NCBI RefSeq assembly: GCF_018263855.1
Contig: NZ_CP073318.1
Span: forward strand, 3,534,001-3,598,000
From: Kutzneria sp. CA-103260
GTDB lineage: Bacteria; Actinomycetota; Actinomycetes; Mycobacteriales; Pseudonocardiaceae
Direction: 5' to 3'
Length of the DNA stretch: 64,000 nucleotides
Shown here: positions 50,972 through 59,739 of the stretch, in pieces
How the letters are laid out: each line of letters begins with the position of its first letter
How positions within the stretch are numbered: position 1 is the stretch's first letter
Notes under the pieces: model-generated
The model's input: only the letters and a program-made list of their open reading frames with translations
The model's database searches: none
What the model was told of the DNA's origin: nothing
Position numbers and translations under genes: made by a program

Positions 50972-51604
50972 ATGAGCAGCATCAGCATCATCGGCCTGGG
51001 GAACATGGCCAGCGCCCTGGCTGACCGGGCGCTCGCCGGCGGCAACGCCGTCGAGATCATCGGTCGCGACCAGGCCAAGGCCAAGGAGTTGGCCGCCGCG
51101 CTCGGCGGCGCCACTGTCGGGACGGCCGGCGCCGCCCCGGCCGGGGACATCGTCATCCTCGCCGTGCCCTACGCCAGCGCGGCGGCGGTGATGAGCGAGT
51201 ACGGGGACGCACTACATGACAAGGTCATCATCGACATCACCAACCCCATTTCCCCCGATTTCACGGGCTTTGTCACCCCCGACGGTAGTTCCGGCGCGCA
51301 GGAGATCGCCAAGGCCGCCCCCGCCGGCGCACATGTCGTCAAGGCGTTCAACACCCTGTTCTCCCATGTTCTGGCCGCCGGCCCAGCCGATGGTCGCCCC
51401 TTGGACGTGTTCATCGCCGGCGACGACGCGCAGGCAAAGACACGCGTGTCGGCGTTCATCGAGAGCCTGGGACTGCGCCCGCTGGACACCGGGCAGCTGC
51501 CAATGGCGCGGACACTGGAGAACGTCGCCCTGTTGCAATTGGGCCTCGTCGCCCACTCCGTCAAGCACACCAACTTCTTCCTTGGCGTCAGCATTCTCAG
51601 CTGA
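50972..51604 (+). CDS. NADP/F420 oxidoreductase-like (NpdG-type) protein
   Basis: A 210-residue single Rossmann-domain protein: MSSISIIGLGNMASALADRA, VEIIGRDQAKAKELAAAL, GDIVILAVPYASAAAVM, DITNPI and AFNTLFSHVL. This is the pattern of F420-dependent NADP reductases and related coenzyme-F420/NADP oxidoreductases. AAAGCAGG precedes the ATG at 50972. A paralogue with the same layout is at 54108. Probably part of the LysR-controlled unit with the following SDR. Confidence 0.88.
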   Translation: MSSISIIGLGNMASALADRALAGGNAVEIIGRDQAKAKELAAALGGATVGTAGAAPAGDIVILAVPYASAAAVMSEYGDALHDKVIIDITNPISPDFTGFVTPDGSSGAQEIAKAAPAGAHVVKAFNTLFSHVLAAGPADGRPLDVFIAGDDAQAKTRVSAFIESLGLRPLDTGQLPMARTLENVALLQLGLVAHSVKHTNFFLGVSILS

Positions 51605-51656
51605 ACGCACCCGCACCACCACTTATCGCGCCACATCATTTACAAGGAGCAGTAGC

Positions 51657-52592
51657 GTGCGCGTTTTCGTCACTGGCGGGACCGGCCATTCCGGTTCGTA
51701 CATCATCCCCGAGCTCATCGCCGCCGGACATGAGGTCACCGGCCTGGCCCGGTCCGACACGGCCGCGGCGGCGGTGTCCGCGCTCGGCGCGAAGGTGCGT
51801 CGCGGCAACCTCGATGATCTCGACGGGCTCAAGGAGGCGGCCGCGGACTCCGACGGTGTCATCCACGTCGCGCACAGGCAAGACCTGCTTCCGTCCGGCG
51901 GGATCGACGCCGTGGCCGCCGCGGAGCTCCCGATCATGCTCGCGTACGGCGAGGCACTGGCGGGAACCGGAAAGCCGCTGGTCGCGGCGGGGAGCATTGG
52001 CTCGCCCGGGAACCTGGGCCGGCCGGCCACCGAGGAGGACCTGGCCCTTCCCGGCGGTGATGAGCACAAGGGCACCCTGCGGGTTCGTAACGTCGTGGAA
52101 ACCGCCGTAGTCGGCCTCGCCGAGCGGGGCGTGCGGTCTTCGGTCGTGCGGATTGCCAACATCGCGCACAGCACGACCGATCGTGCCGGCTTCCTCGTGC
52201 AGCTGATCGCGCTCGCGCAGGAGAAGGGCTTCGTCGGCTACCCCGGAGACGGCGCGAACCTGTGGAACGCCGTGCACATCCGCGATGCCGCCTCCTTGTT
52301 CCGCCTGGCGCTGGAGAAGGGTCCGGCTGGCAAATACTGGCACGCGATCGGGGACGGCGGCATCCCGTTCCGCGAGATCGCCGAGGCCATTGGCAGCCGT
52401 CTGGGCCTGCCCGCCGTGAGCGTTCCCGCAGACGTACTGATGCTGCCGGGATACTTTGGGTTCCTCGCGAACATAGTCACCCAGAACTACCCGGCGTCCA
52501 ACCTCATCACCCGCCGAACCCTCGGCTGGGAACCCGTTCAGCCCAGCCTGCTCGCCGATTTGAACAACGGCCATTACTTCTCCGCCAGCTGA
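51657..52592 (+). CDS. Extended SDR / NAD-dependent epimerase-like oxidoreductase
   Basis: A 311-residue protein: RVFVTGGTGHSGSYIIPELI (NADP loop), VTGLARSDTAAAAVSALG, ADSDGVIHVAH, and the late substrate-domain segments (LWNAVHIRDAASLFRLAL, KYWHAIGDGGIPFREIA). GTG 51657 has AAGGAGC seven bases upstream. No clear YxxxK is seen, so it may be an atypical reductase of the dihydroflavonol/ketone type. It follows the NpdG-like gene by 52 bp, same operon. Confidence 0.87.
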   Translation: MRVFVTGGTGHSGSYIIPELIAAGHEVTGLARSDTAAAAVSALGAKVRRGNLDDLDGLKEAAADSDGVIHVAHRQDLLPSGGIDAVAAAELPIMLAYGEALAGTGKPLVAAGSIGSPGNLGRPATEEDLALPGGDEHKGTLRVRNVVETAVVGLAERGVRSSVVRIANIAHSTTDRAGFLVQLIALAQEKGFVGYPGDGANLWNAVHIRDAASLFRLALEKGPAGKYWHAIGDGGIPFREIAEAIGSRLGLPAVSVPADVLMLPGYFGFLANIVTQNYPASNLITRRTLGWEPVQPSLLADLNNGHYFSAS

Positions 52593-52624
52593 CGGCATGG
52601 ACGGAGCCGAATCTCGTGGAGTGA

Positions 52625-52760
52625 TCACGCAGCTTGGGGGATGAGCCCGTCGAGGTAGCGGGTTTCGTGGACACGACGGCGTTCTTGGGCCAGGCGGTAG
52701 CGCATGTACTCGGTAAGGTCGCCGTTACTGTGCAGTGCATTCTCGACATCATCTGGGCCA
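52625..52760 (-). pseudogene. C-terminal fragment, possibly of a transposase
   Basis: Antisense codons read DDVENALHSNGDLTEYMRYR then LAQERRRVHETRYLDGLIPQ and stop at 52625. It looks like the end of a larger protein (a transposase is my best guess) but I cannot name the family. The rest of 52761-52930 shows no gene. Confidence 0.35.
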
Positions 52761-52934
52761 GCTTTGCCGCCCGCGGAACCGCACCACGCATCCGGCGATC
52801 CCCGGGCACACTGTTCGACGATACGTACGGATGGCCGCGACCCGATCTCCAGCCCGAGTCCCGGCAGCTACCGCTCCGGCCGCGCCGAACTCGACGTCGA
52901 CTTCCGGCCGACGAGGCGTGATCGGGCCGTCATT

Positions 52935-52957
52935 ATATAAGAACCGAACTGTTTCGG
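52935..52957. promoter_or_regulatory. Candidate promoter/operator before the SDR gene
   Basis: TATATAA (52935-52941) is a good -10-like box in otherwise GC-rich DNA and is immediately followed by CCGAA-CTGT-TTCGG (52944-52957), a perfect inverted repeat. A repressor bound there would block transcription of the gene starting at 52984. Confidence 0.45.
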
Positions 52958-52983
52958 ATACCCATCAATTCAACGGAGTGATC

Positions 52984-53718
52984 GTGGGAAAGCTCGATGG
53001 CAAGGTAGCGGTGATCACCGGCGGATCCACCGGCATGGCACTGGCCGGCGCCAAACTGTTCGTCGAGGAAGGAGCGCACGTCTTCATCCAGGCCCGGCGG
53101 CAGGAAGCACTGGACGACGCCGTCGAGCTGATCGGCCGCAACGTCACCGCCGTCCGGGGTGACGCGGCCGAACTGGACGACCTGGACCGCTTGTACGACA
53201 CCGTCAAGCGGGAGAAGGGCTCGATCGACGTGCTGTGGGCCAGCGCCGGGATGGGCGAACCCGCCGTCCTCGGCGAGATCACCGAGGAACAGTTCCACCG
53301 CGCCTTCTGGCTCAACGCGCGCGGCACCCTGTTCACCGTGCAGAAGGCACTGCCGCTGATCAACGACAACGGCTCGATCTTCATGACCGGATCCAACGCC
53401 TCCCTCGGCGCCTTCCCCGGCTGGAGCCTCTACGCGGGAAGCAAAGCCGTCCAGCAGGCCTGGGCCCGCGTCTGGCTCAACGAACTGCGCGACCGCAAGA
53501 TCCGGGTCAACGTCCTGACCCCCGGCCAGGTCGCCACCGCCAAACAGGAAGAACTGTTCGACGAGGCAACCAAGGCCGCATTCGAGTCCCTCATCCCCCG
53601 TGGAAAGATGGGCCGCCCCGAAGAAATCGCCACCGTCGCCCTGTTCCTCGCCTCCAACGACTCCAGCTACGTCAACGGCCTGGAACTGCTCACCGACGGC
53701 GGCACCACCGCCATCTGA
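52984..53718 (+). CDS. Classical short-chain dehydrogenase/reductase
   Basis: A 244-residue SDR: cofactor motif VAVITGGSTGMALAGAKLFV, the catalytic Ser region MTGSNASLGAF, YxxxK in YAGSKAVQQAW and a C-terminal LELLTDGG. The residue after strand 2 (QARR) suggests NADP. GTG 52984 has GGAGTG upstream. Closely related SDRs are typical of TetR- or HxlR-controlled detoxification loci. Monocistronic here, with its own promoter. Confidence 0.92.
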   Translation: MGKLDGKVAVITGGSTGMALAGAKLFVEEGAHVFIQARRQEALDDAVELIGRNVTAVRGDAAELDDLDRLYDTVKREKGSIDVLWASAGMGEPAVLGEITEEQFHRAFWLNARGTLFTVQKALPLINDNGSIFMTGSNASLGAFPGWSLYAGSKAVQQAWARVWLNELRDRKIRVNVLTPGQVATAKQEELFDEATKAAFESLIPRGKMGRPEEIATVALFLASNDSSYVNGLELLTDGGTTAI

Positions 53719-54107
53719 TCCACGCACCAGGAATGCCGCGGACACACCCCACAACCACCCAGTCGCCACAACGAACTGATCTCGAACGCGGACATCCGCA
53801 ACACGCCGAAGTGTTGCGCGGTCGCCGAATTCGCGTGCTGTCGATGATTTGTGGACGCCGGTTGGCGTCTACTGGTGAAGCAGTGTCATTCGTGAAGCAA
53901 GGCTCTGAATGAACTACATCCCGCTCGACACGGACGGCAAGATTGCCGAGATGACCATATTTGGCGCCAGCTGCCGGCGGAAGACGAGCCGGAGGTGCCG
54001 GGAAAGGCGCGGCAGTTGGCCCAGAAACGTCGCGGCCGACGCCCTGCGCCTGACCCGGCACGAACGAGACAGAGCGACACCTCGAGAACAGGAAGAGAGC
54101 ACACCTC
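53719..54107. other. Intergenic region with a short SnoaL-like coding scrap
   Basis: At 53909-53970 the + strand encodes MNYIPLDTDGKIAEMTIFG, resembling the last strand of SnoaL/NTF2-like proteins, without the rest of such a gene. Otherwise no gene is seen. The ribosome-binding site of the next gene (GGAAGAGAG) ends this stretch. Confidence 0.35.
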
Positions 54108-54731
54108 ATGAGCAGCATCACCCTCATCGGCACGGGGAACATGGCCCGCACCATCGGCACGCTCGCGGTGGCGGGCGGCAATACCGTCGAGGTCATGGGA
54201 CGAGATCAGTCCAAGGCCGATGACCTGGCCAAGGCTCTGGGCGGTGGCGCGACGACGGGCAAGTGGGGCGCCGTCCCGGCCGGGGACATCGTCATCACGG
54301 CCCTGTTGTACGACGGTGTCGTTCCGGTCGTCGCCGAGTACGGAGACGCCCTCGCGGGCAAGGTCATCGTCGACATCAGCAACCCCTTCAACGCCACGTT
54401 CGACGGACTGGCCCACAGCGAGGAGACCTCGATCGCGCAGGAAGTCGCCAAGGTGGCCCCGGCCAGCGCCAGCGTGGTGAAGGCATTCAACACCATCTTC
54501 CGGAATGTCCTGGAGAAGAGCCGGCCCAACGTCTTCATCGCTGGCGACAATGCGCAGGCCAAGGCGGGCGTGGCGGCATTCGTCGAGAGCCTCGGGCTGC
54601 GCCCGCTGGACGTCGGCGGCCTGAAAATGGCGCACTGGCTGGAAGGAGTGGGCGTGGTCACGGTGGGCCTCGCCGGCAACGGGGTTGGCCACTGGGACTT
54701 CGCCCTCGGCGTCAACGAATTTACCGGCTGA
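54108..54731 (+). CDS. NADP/F420 oxidoreductase-like (NpdG-type) protein, paralogue
   Basis: A 207-residue paralogue of the protein at 50972: MSSITLIGTGNMARTIGTLA, VEVMGRDQSKADDLAKALGG, PAGDIVITALLYDGVVPVV, DISNPFNATFDGL and VVKAFNTIFRNVL. The last 20 residues (VGHWDFALGVNEFTG) match the family end. A clear GGAAGAGAG lies before ATG 54108. Single gene, cytosolic; substrate unknown. Confidence 0.86.
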   Translation: MSSITLIGTGNMARTIGTLAVAGGNTVEVMGRDQSKADDLAKALGGGATTGKWGAVPAGDIVITALLYDGVVPVVAEYGDALAGKVIVDISNPFNATFDGLAHSEETSIAQEVAKVAPASASVVKAFNTIFRNVLEKSRPNVFIAGDNAQAKAGVAAFVESLGLRPLDVGGLKMAHWLEGVGVVTVGLAGNGVGHWDFALGVNEFTG

Positions 54732-54779
54732 GCCCCGGGGGCCGAGCAGTCGGCGACCAGGGCGCCGTGCGCCCTGGTC

Positions 54780-55310
54780 CTCGCTGCCTTGGGGCGTCAA
54801 CTCCCTGGACGACTTCCAGCCGGCCATCGACGCCCTGACCGGCCAGACCCGTGACCTGCAAGCCCAGGTCGCCGCGCGGCAGGCCGTCATCCCCGCCGGC
54901 TCACCGAGTCAGTCGCTGGACCAGGCGATTGCCGCGTTCGCGGCCGCGAAGGGACTACCGGCCACGCGCCAGCTCAAGCAGGTTCCGGACGCGCGCTTCT
55001 GGTCCCCGGTGGGACCCGGTGGCCGTCGTCTCGCACACCGCGCACCTGATGCGGCTCGACCCGGATGGCGTGACCGCCTGCCGCTGGTCCGATGCGCTGG
55101 TGACGGCGATCGAGCTCACGCCCGGAGCGGCCGCCGAGCTGACCACCTGCTTCCGCTCCGGCGGCCAACGGTTCGGCCGACGGCGCTACGGCCTGGGGTT
55201 GGCCCTGGTCAACGACATCGCCGACCGGTACGACGGGCGGCTCGAAGCGGACAGCGAACCGGGGCACGGGGCCACCTTCACGTTGGTCCTCCCCCCCGCT
55301 GAGCGAACCT
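54780..55310 (+). pseudogene. Fused scraps, including the C-terminal ATPase end of a sensor histidine kinase
   Basis: 54800-55015 encodes LDDFQPAIDALTGQTRDLQA in one frame (unassigned helical fragment). From about 55020 another frame reads VVSHTAHLMRLDPDG and then FGRRRYGLGLALVNDIADRY followed by GRLEADSEPGHGATFTLVLP. The last part is the G-box end of a histidine-kinase HATPase domain. No dimerisation domain or start is present. Confidence 0.5.
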
Positions 55311-55331
55311 CGCGGAATGTCCGGCCAGGCG

Positions 55332-55360
55332 TTGACAGGGCGAGTCCCGGTTCCTAGCGT
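55332..55360 (+). promoter_or_regulatory. Promoter of the MFS-IclR operon
   Basis: TTGACA (55332-55337), 17-bp spacer, TAGCGT (55355-55360): a good housekeeping-type promoter, 65 bp before the MFS start. Confidence 0.6.
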
Positions 55361-55377
55361 GACCACATCCCAAGCTG

Positions 55378-55397
55378 TTGTCTTCATATGTAGACGA
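55378..55397. promoter_or_regulatory. Palindromic operator, probably for the IclR regulator
   Basis: TTGTCTTCATATGTAGACGA is symmetric at 16 of 20 positions around the central CATATG. It lies just downstream of the predicted start point of transcription, a repressor position. The IclR regulator encoded at the end of the operon is the natural ligand. Confidence 0.6.
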
Positions 55398-55424
55398 CGG
55401 TCAGTCGACGGGACGGAGGCGCAG

Positions 55425-56750
55425 ATGCCGGCCGTGGCTTCCGAGAGCCCCGCCTACCGCAGGGCGGTGACCAAGTTCTTCCGGCGCATGCTGCCGCTGG
55501 TGGTGTTCATGCTGGTGGTCAACCAGATGGACCGCACCAACATCGGCTTCGTGCAGTCCCACCTCAAAACCGACCTGGGCATCGGGGCCGCGGCCTACGG
55601 GCTCGGCGCCGGCCTGTTCTTCGTCGGGTACGCGATCTTCGAGGTGCCCAGCAACATGCTGCTGGAACGCGTCGGCGCGCGGATCTGGCTGACCCGTATC
55701 ATGATCACCTGGGGCCTGGTGGTGGCCGCGACGGCGTTCACCACCGACGCCACCACGTTCTACCTCTTCCGCTTCCTGCTCGGCGTGGCCGAGGCCGGCT
55801 TCTTCCCCGGCGTCCTCTACTACTTCACGAAGTGGCTGCCGAACGCCGAGCGCGGCCGGGCGACGGCGATCTTCCTCGGCGGATCGGCGTCCGCCTACAT
55901 CGTGACCGGCCCGATCAGCGGCGCCCTGCTGGAGCTGCACGGCCTCGGCGGGCTGGCCGGCTGGAAGTGGATGTTCCTGCTGGAGGGCGGGGCCTCCGTG
56001 CTCATCGGCGTGCTCGCCGGCGTTTTCCTGGTCTCGCGGGTCAAGGACGCGAAGTGGTTGACCGACGACGAGAAGATGGCGCTGAGCGCGGCCGTCGAAC
56101 GGGACGAGCTCATCCGCAAAGAAGCCGCGAAGCAGCGGGTCCCACGGTGGAAGCTGCTGGCCAACCCACAGGTCCTGCTGCTGTGCTGGCTGTTCTTCGC
56201 GATGTCGATGACCGGCTACGCCATCACGTTCTGGCTGCCCAGCACGGTCGGCAAGATCCCGGGTCTGTCCGACTTCCAGATCGGCCTGCTCTCGGCGATC
56301 CCGTGGATCTGCGCGATCGTGGCGATGTACGTGCTGGCCTGGCACACCGACCGCACGCAGGTGCGCCGGCCGTGGGTCGCGGTCGGCCTGGTCGTCGGGG
56401 CGGTCGGCACACTGCTGGCCACCGTCGGCTCGCCCTGGTTCGGACTGGTCGCCATGTGCATCGGCGCGACCGGGTTCAAATGCGCGGCCTCGGCGTTCTG
56501 GCCGATGGCGCAGCAATCGCTGGACCTCAAGATCGCCGCGGCGGGCATCGCGCTGGTCAACTCGCTGGGCAACCTCGGCGGCTTCGTCGGCCCGACGGTG
56601 CTCGGCTACTTCCAGGACGCCACCGGCAGCACGGCCGGCGGGCTCTACGGCCTGTCGGCGGCCTCCCTGGTCGGCGCAGTCACCGTCGCGCTCGTGCGAG
56701 GCCGGCGCGCCGCCGCCGATCCACCGATCACCGCGCCTTCGGTGCGGTGA
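55425..56750 (+). CDS. MFS transporter, anion:cation symporter (ACS) type
   Basis: A 441-residue transporter with 12 predicted helices. Family marks: NQMDRTNIGFVQSHLKTDLG, FEVPSNMLLERVGARIW, RFLLGVAEAGFFPGVLYYFT, KWLPNAERGRATAIF. These match the ACS family that imports tartrate, phthalate, glucarate and other organic anions. ATG 55425 has GGAGG nine bases upstream. Followed after 14 bp by the IclR gene, so the regulator probably senses the imported acid. No catabolic enzymes are adjacent. Confidence 0.93.
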   Translation: MPAVASESPAYRRAVTKFFRRMLPLVVFMLVVNQMDRTNIGFVQSHLKTDLGIGAAAYGLGAGLFFVGYAIFEVPSNMLLERVGARIWLTRIMITWGLVVAATAFTTDATTFYLFRFLLGVAEAGFFPGVLYYFTKWLPNAERGRATAIFLGGSASAYIVTGPISGALLELHGLGGLAGWKWMFLLEGGASVLIGVLAGVFLVSRVKDAKWLTDDEKMALSAAVERDELIRKEAAKQRVPRWKLLANPQVLLLCWLFFAMSMTGYAITFWLPSTVGKIPGLSDFQIGLLSAIPWICAIVAMYVLAWHTDRTQVRRPWVAVGLVVGAVGTLLATVGSPWFGLVAMCIGATGFKCAASAFWPMAQQSLDLKIAAAGIALVNSLGNLGGFVGPTVLGYFQDATGSTAGGLYGLSAASLVGAVTVALVRGRRAAADPPITAPSVR

Positions 56751-56764
56751 GGGAGAATGGCGGC

Positions 56765-57529
56765 ATGGCCGAGCAGAAGGGCGTCCGGGATGTGAAGTCG
56801 GCGGCGCGCACCGTCGACATCCTGGAGGTCCTCGGCGGGCTCGACGGGCGGCCGCTCAGCCTGCGCGAGCTCGCGGAGCGGACCGATGTGCCGCGCAGCA
56901 GCCTGTACGCCCTGCTGCAGACTCTGGTCAACCGCGGCTGGGTGCGCACCGACGCCACCGGCTCCCGCTACTCGATCGGCGTGCGGGCGCTGCTCGCCGG
57001 CACCTCCTACCTAGACGGCGACCCGCAGCTGGCCGTCACCAGGCCACACATCGACGCACTGGCCGAGGAACTGGGCGAAACCGTGCACTTCGCCCGGCTC
57101 GACGGCGTCGACGTCGTGTACCTCGCGACCCGAGAGTCGCGGCACTACCTGCGCCCGTTCAGCCGGGTCGGCCGCCGGCTGCCGGCCCACGCGACGTCGC
57201 TGGGCAAGGCGATCCTGGCCGAGCGGTCGGACGCCGACGTCGAGAAGCTGGTGCCGGCCGACGCCCCGCGGCTGACCGAGCACACCCTGGACCGGCCGGC
57301 TCTGCTGGCGGATCTCGCCGTGGTGCGCGAGCGCGGCTACGCCATTGACGACGAGGAGGGCACGATCGGCCTGCGCTGCTTCGGCGTCGCGCTGCGCTAC
57401 GACTCCCCCGTGGTCGACGCGATCAGCTGCTCAGTTCCGATCGCCCGGCTGACACCCGAGGCCGAGCGCGGGATCATCGCCGCGCTGGCGCGGGCCCGCG
57501 ACGCGATCGAGCGGGCCGCCCGGTACTGA
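56765..57529 (+). CDS. IclR-family transcriptional regulator
   Basis: A 254-residue IclR regulator: winged helix SAARTVDILEVLGGLDGR, LSLRELAERTDVPRSSLYAL and GSRYSIGVRALLAGTSY, then the GAF-like effector domain (HIDALAEELGETVHFARL, RLPAHATSLGKAILAE, GYAIDDEEGTIGLRCFG). ATG 56765; GAGGGAGAA lies upstream. Co-transcribed with the MFS gene; likely binds the palindrome at 55378. Confidence 0.94.
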   Translation: MAEQKGVRDVKSAARTVDILEVLGGLDGRPLSLRELAERTDVPRSSLYALLQTLVNRGWVRTDATGSRYSIGVRALLAGTSYLDGDPQLAVTRPHIDALAEELGETVHFARLDGVDVVYLATRESRHYLRPFSRVGRRLPAHATSLGKAILAERSDADVEKLVPADAPRLTEHTLDRPALLADLAVVRERGYAIDDEEGTIGLRCFGVALRYDSPVVDAISCSVPIARLTPEAERGIIAALARARDAIERAARY

Positions 57530-57560
57530 GTCACACTCGGCGAGAAACACCCTGTCCTCT

Positions 57561-58341
57561 AAGGGCTGTCTCGTAACCCGGTGACAGGTGTGTCCAGGTG
57601 ATCGTTGATCATGGTGGGATGCAGGTGATCACGGCATCGCGGTCGGAGTGAATCGCACCGTTCACCGGCCTGCAGCCTGGCCGGTTCCGCAAGCTCGTGC
57701 GCGTCGTGGCCCAGCGCGGCGGGGACGAGATCGCCGACGGCCGCCCTGGCCGGCAATGGCGACTGGACCTAGCCGACCGCGTGCTACTGGTCGCCGCCTA
57801 CTGGCGCACCAACCTCACGATGCGCCAGATCGGACCGTTGTTCGGCGTCTCGCACTCCGCCGCCCATCGCGTGATCGACACCCTCGGCCCGCTACTGGCC
57901 CCGGCCCCGGTCCGGCGCCGCCGGATCGACCAGGTCGCCATCGTCGACGGAACCTTGGTCCCCACTCGTGACCACCGACTGGCCGCACCCAGCAAGAATT
58001 ACCGCTACTCCGCCAATGTGCAGGTGGCCATCGACGCCGACACCCGCCTGGTCATCGCCACCAGCGACCCACAACCGGGCAACCGCAACGACTGCACCGC
58101 CTACCGCACCTCCGGCATCGACCAGAAACTGGCCGGACGTCCGGTGATGGCTGACGGCGGCTACCAGGGCAACCCCGACGTGATCATGCCCTACCGTAAA
58201 CCCGCCGACGGGACACTGACCGACTGGCAGGAAGATCTCAACGCCATCCACCGCAAGGTCCGCGCCCGCATCGAACACGCGCTGGCGCGCATGAAGTGCT
58301 GGAAAATCCTGCGGGCAAGAGCAGTCACGAGACACCCTTAG
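57561..58341 (+). mobile_element. IS5-type insertion sequence, left copy, with TGA-interrupted transposase
   Basis: Terminal inverted repeats AAGGGCTGTCTCGTAAC (57561) and AAGGGTGTCTCGTGAC (complement of 58324-58339) bound about 780 bp. The transposase frame opens at ATG 57619 (MQVITASRSE), hits TGA at codon 11 where relatives have Trp, and goes on IAPFTGLQPGRFRKLVRVVA, QWRLDLADRVLLVAAYWRT, IGPLFGVSHSAAHRVID, DQVAIVDGTLVPTRDHR and MADGGYQGNP. It ends early (MKCWKILRARAVTRHP), so the last ~30 residues have been deleted up to the right terminal repeat. GTG 57697 could give an N-terminally shortened product. Confidence 0.85.
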
Positions 58342-58352
58342 CTCGGCCCGGC

Positions 58353-59267
58353 TTAGCTTCCGGCCATGGCGATGACCAGTTTGCCGCCCTTCGGGCGCTG
58401 CTCGCGCTCCAGCTCCGTCAGAGCGGGAATCGCCTCGGCCAACGCGACCGTACGGGCGATGGGCAGGCGCAGGGTCCGGGCCACCTCCTCCAGGTCGGCG
58501 GTCACCGGCCGGCCCATCATCGCTCGGAACGGGCCGGGCAGTGCGCTTCTGATCATTTTGGCCGGGGTTGGGACGATGTCGACGATGGTTCCGCCGGGCT
58601 TCAGCAGCGTTCGGGCCGCGGTGAAGGGAAGCATGCCGGGCGTGTCGAGGACGAGATCGAACCGTTCCGCGAGGGCGGCCGGGTCGAAGCCGAAACCCAC
58701 GACCGGTTCGACGCCGAGCTCGCGGGCCTCGTCCGTCGCAGGGTTGCGGCAGCTGCCGGCGACCGAGGCTCCCCGCGCCCGGGCGAACTGGACGGCGGCC
58801 CGGCCTACACCGCCCAGGCATCCGTTGACGAAGACCGCCTGCCCGGGCCGGATTTCCGCCGTGGCCTGGTAGGCGGTCACGCCCACGGTCGGCAGGGCGG
58901 CGGCCTGCTCATACGAAAGGTCCACCGGTTTGAGCACGACCGCCTTCTCCGGGGCCGTCACCATCTCGGCGAACGCCCCCGCCTGCCGGAACCGAGCCGC
59001 TCCGAGTACCGCCTCGCCGGCCTTCAGGCGGGTGACGCCGGCGCCGACCGCCTCGACGACTCCCGCGAAGTCGTGCCCCATCGCCCGGGGAAAGGAGCGG
59101 CCGGTCATCAGCTTCATCTCGCCGTTGCGCATCTTCCAGTCCAACGGGTTGGAAGCCGCCGCTCGGACGCGGACGAGAACCTCACCCGGACCCGGGCGTG
59201 GTGGCTCGAACTCAGCGAGCCGCATCACCTCCGGGCCGCCGTAGCGGTCGTATTGAAGGCGCTTCAC
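58353..59267 (-). CDS. Zinc-independent MDR oxidoreductase (NADPH:quinone reductase type)
   Basis: A 304-residue medium-chain dehydrogenase/reductase: GroES-like N-terminal half (VRVRAAASNPLDWKMRNGEM, RAMGHDFAGVVEAVGAGV), then the Rossmann half (QAVFVNGCLGGVGRAAVQFA). No zinc-ligand Cys cluster, so it is a quinone-oxidoreductase-like enzyme. ATG 59267 overlaps the cupin stop by four bases (ATGA). Last gene of an AraC-cupin-MDR leftward operon; the IS copy on its left ends 14 bp after the stop. Confidence 0.9.
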   Translation of the reverse strand: MKRLQYDRYGGPEVMRLAEFEPPRPGPGEVLVRVRAAASNPLDWKMRNGEMKLMTGRSFPRAMGHDFAGVVEAVGAGVTRLKAGEAVLGAARFRQAGAFAEMVTAPEKAVVLKPVDLSYEQAAALPTVGVTAYQATAEIRPGQAVFVNGCLGGVGRAAVQFARARGASVAGSCRNPATDEARELGVEPVVGFGFDPAALAERFDLVLDTPGMLPFTAARTLLKPGGTIVDIVPTPAKMIRSALPGPFRAMMGRPVTADLEEVARTLRLPIARTVALAEAIPALTELEREQRPKGGKLVIAMAGS

Positions 59268-59725
59268 GAGGCGTATTCGTTCGAGATCTCGGTGGCGTAG
59301 TTCTTCCAGAGCGGTTCCATGGTCTCGGCGTTGACCGGCTGCCCGGAATCGATCATGGCCTTGAAGTCACGGAAGTACTGCACATACAGGTCCGGCGTGA
59401 AGGTGTTCAGCATGACCGCGTTCTCGTCGCCGACGTTGGCGAACGTGTGCGGTGCCCCGGTCGGCACGATGACCCAGGTGCCCGGCCCGGCGTCGTAGTG
59501 GTCCTCGCCGACGGTGAACCGGAAAGTTCCCGCCAGCACGTAGAAGCCCTCGTCATGCTGGGCGTGGCGATGCTGCAACGGGCTCGGGGTGCCTGGCGGA
59601 ATGGTGACCTCGGCGAACCCCAGTCGGTGGTCAGTGTGCTCGCCGTTCTCCAGGATGCGGATCTGCTGTGCCCCGCTGCCGAGGATCTCGCCCTCACCGG
59701 GGCGGACGATGTTTACCTTCGCCAC
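59264..59725 (-). CDS. Small cupin protein
   Basis: A 153-residue single-domain cupin. The metal-ligand motif 1 is visible (PLQHRHAQHDEGFYVLAGTF) and motif 2 (GTWVIVPTGAPHTFANVG), with His, His, Glu and His ligands kept. Similar proteins are quercetinase-like oxygenases or isomerases; the substrate is unknown. ATG 59725. Second gene of the AraC-cupin-MDR operon, coupled to the reductase. Confidence 0.9.
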   Translation of the reverse strand: MAKVNIVRPGEGEILGSGAQQIRILENGEHTDHRLGFAEVTIPPGTPSPLQHRHAQHDEGFYVLAGTFRFTVGEDHYDAGPGTWVIVPTGAPHTFANVGDENAVMLNTFTPDLYVQYFRDFKAMIDSGQPVNAETMEPLWKNYATEISNEYAS

Positions 59726-59739
59726 GACTTCTCCTATTG

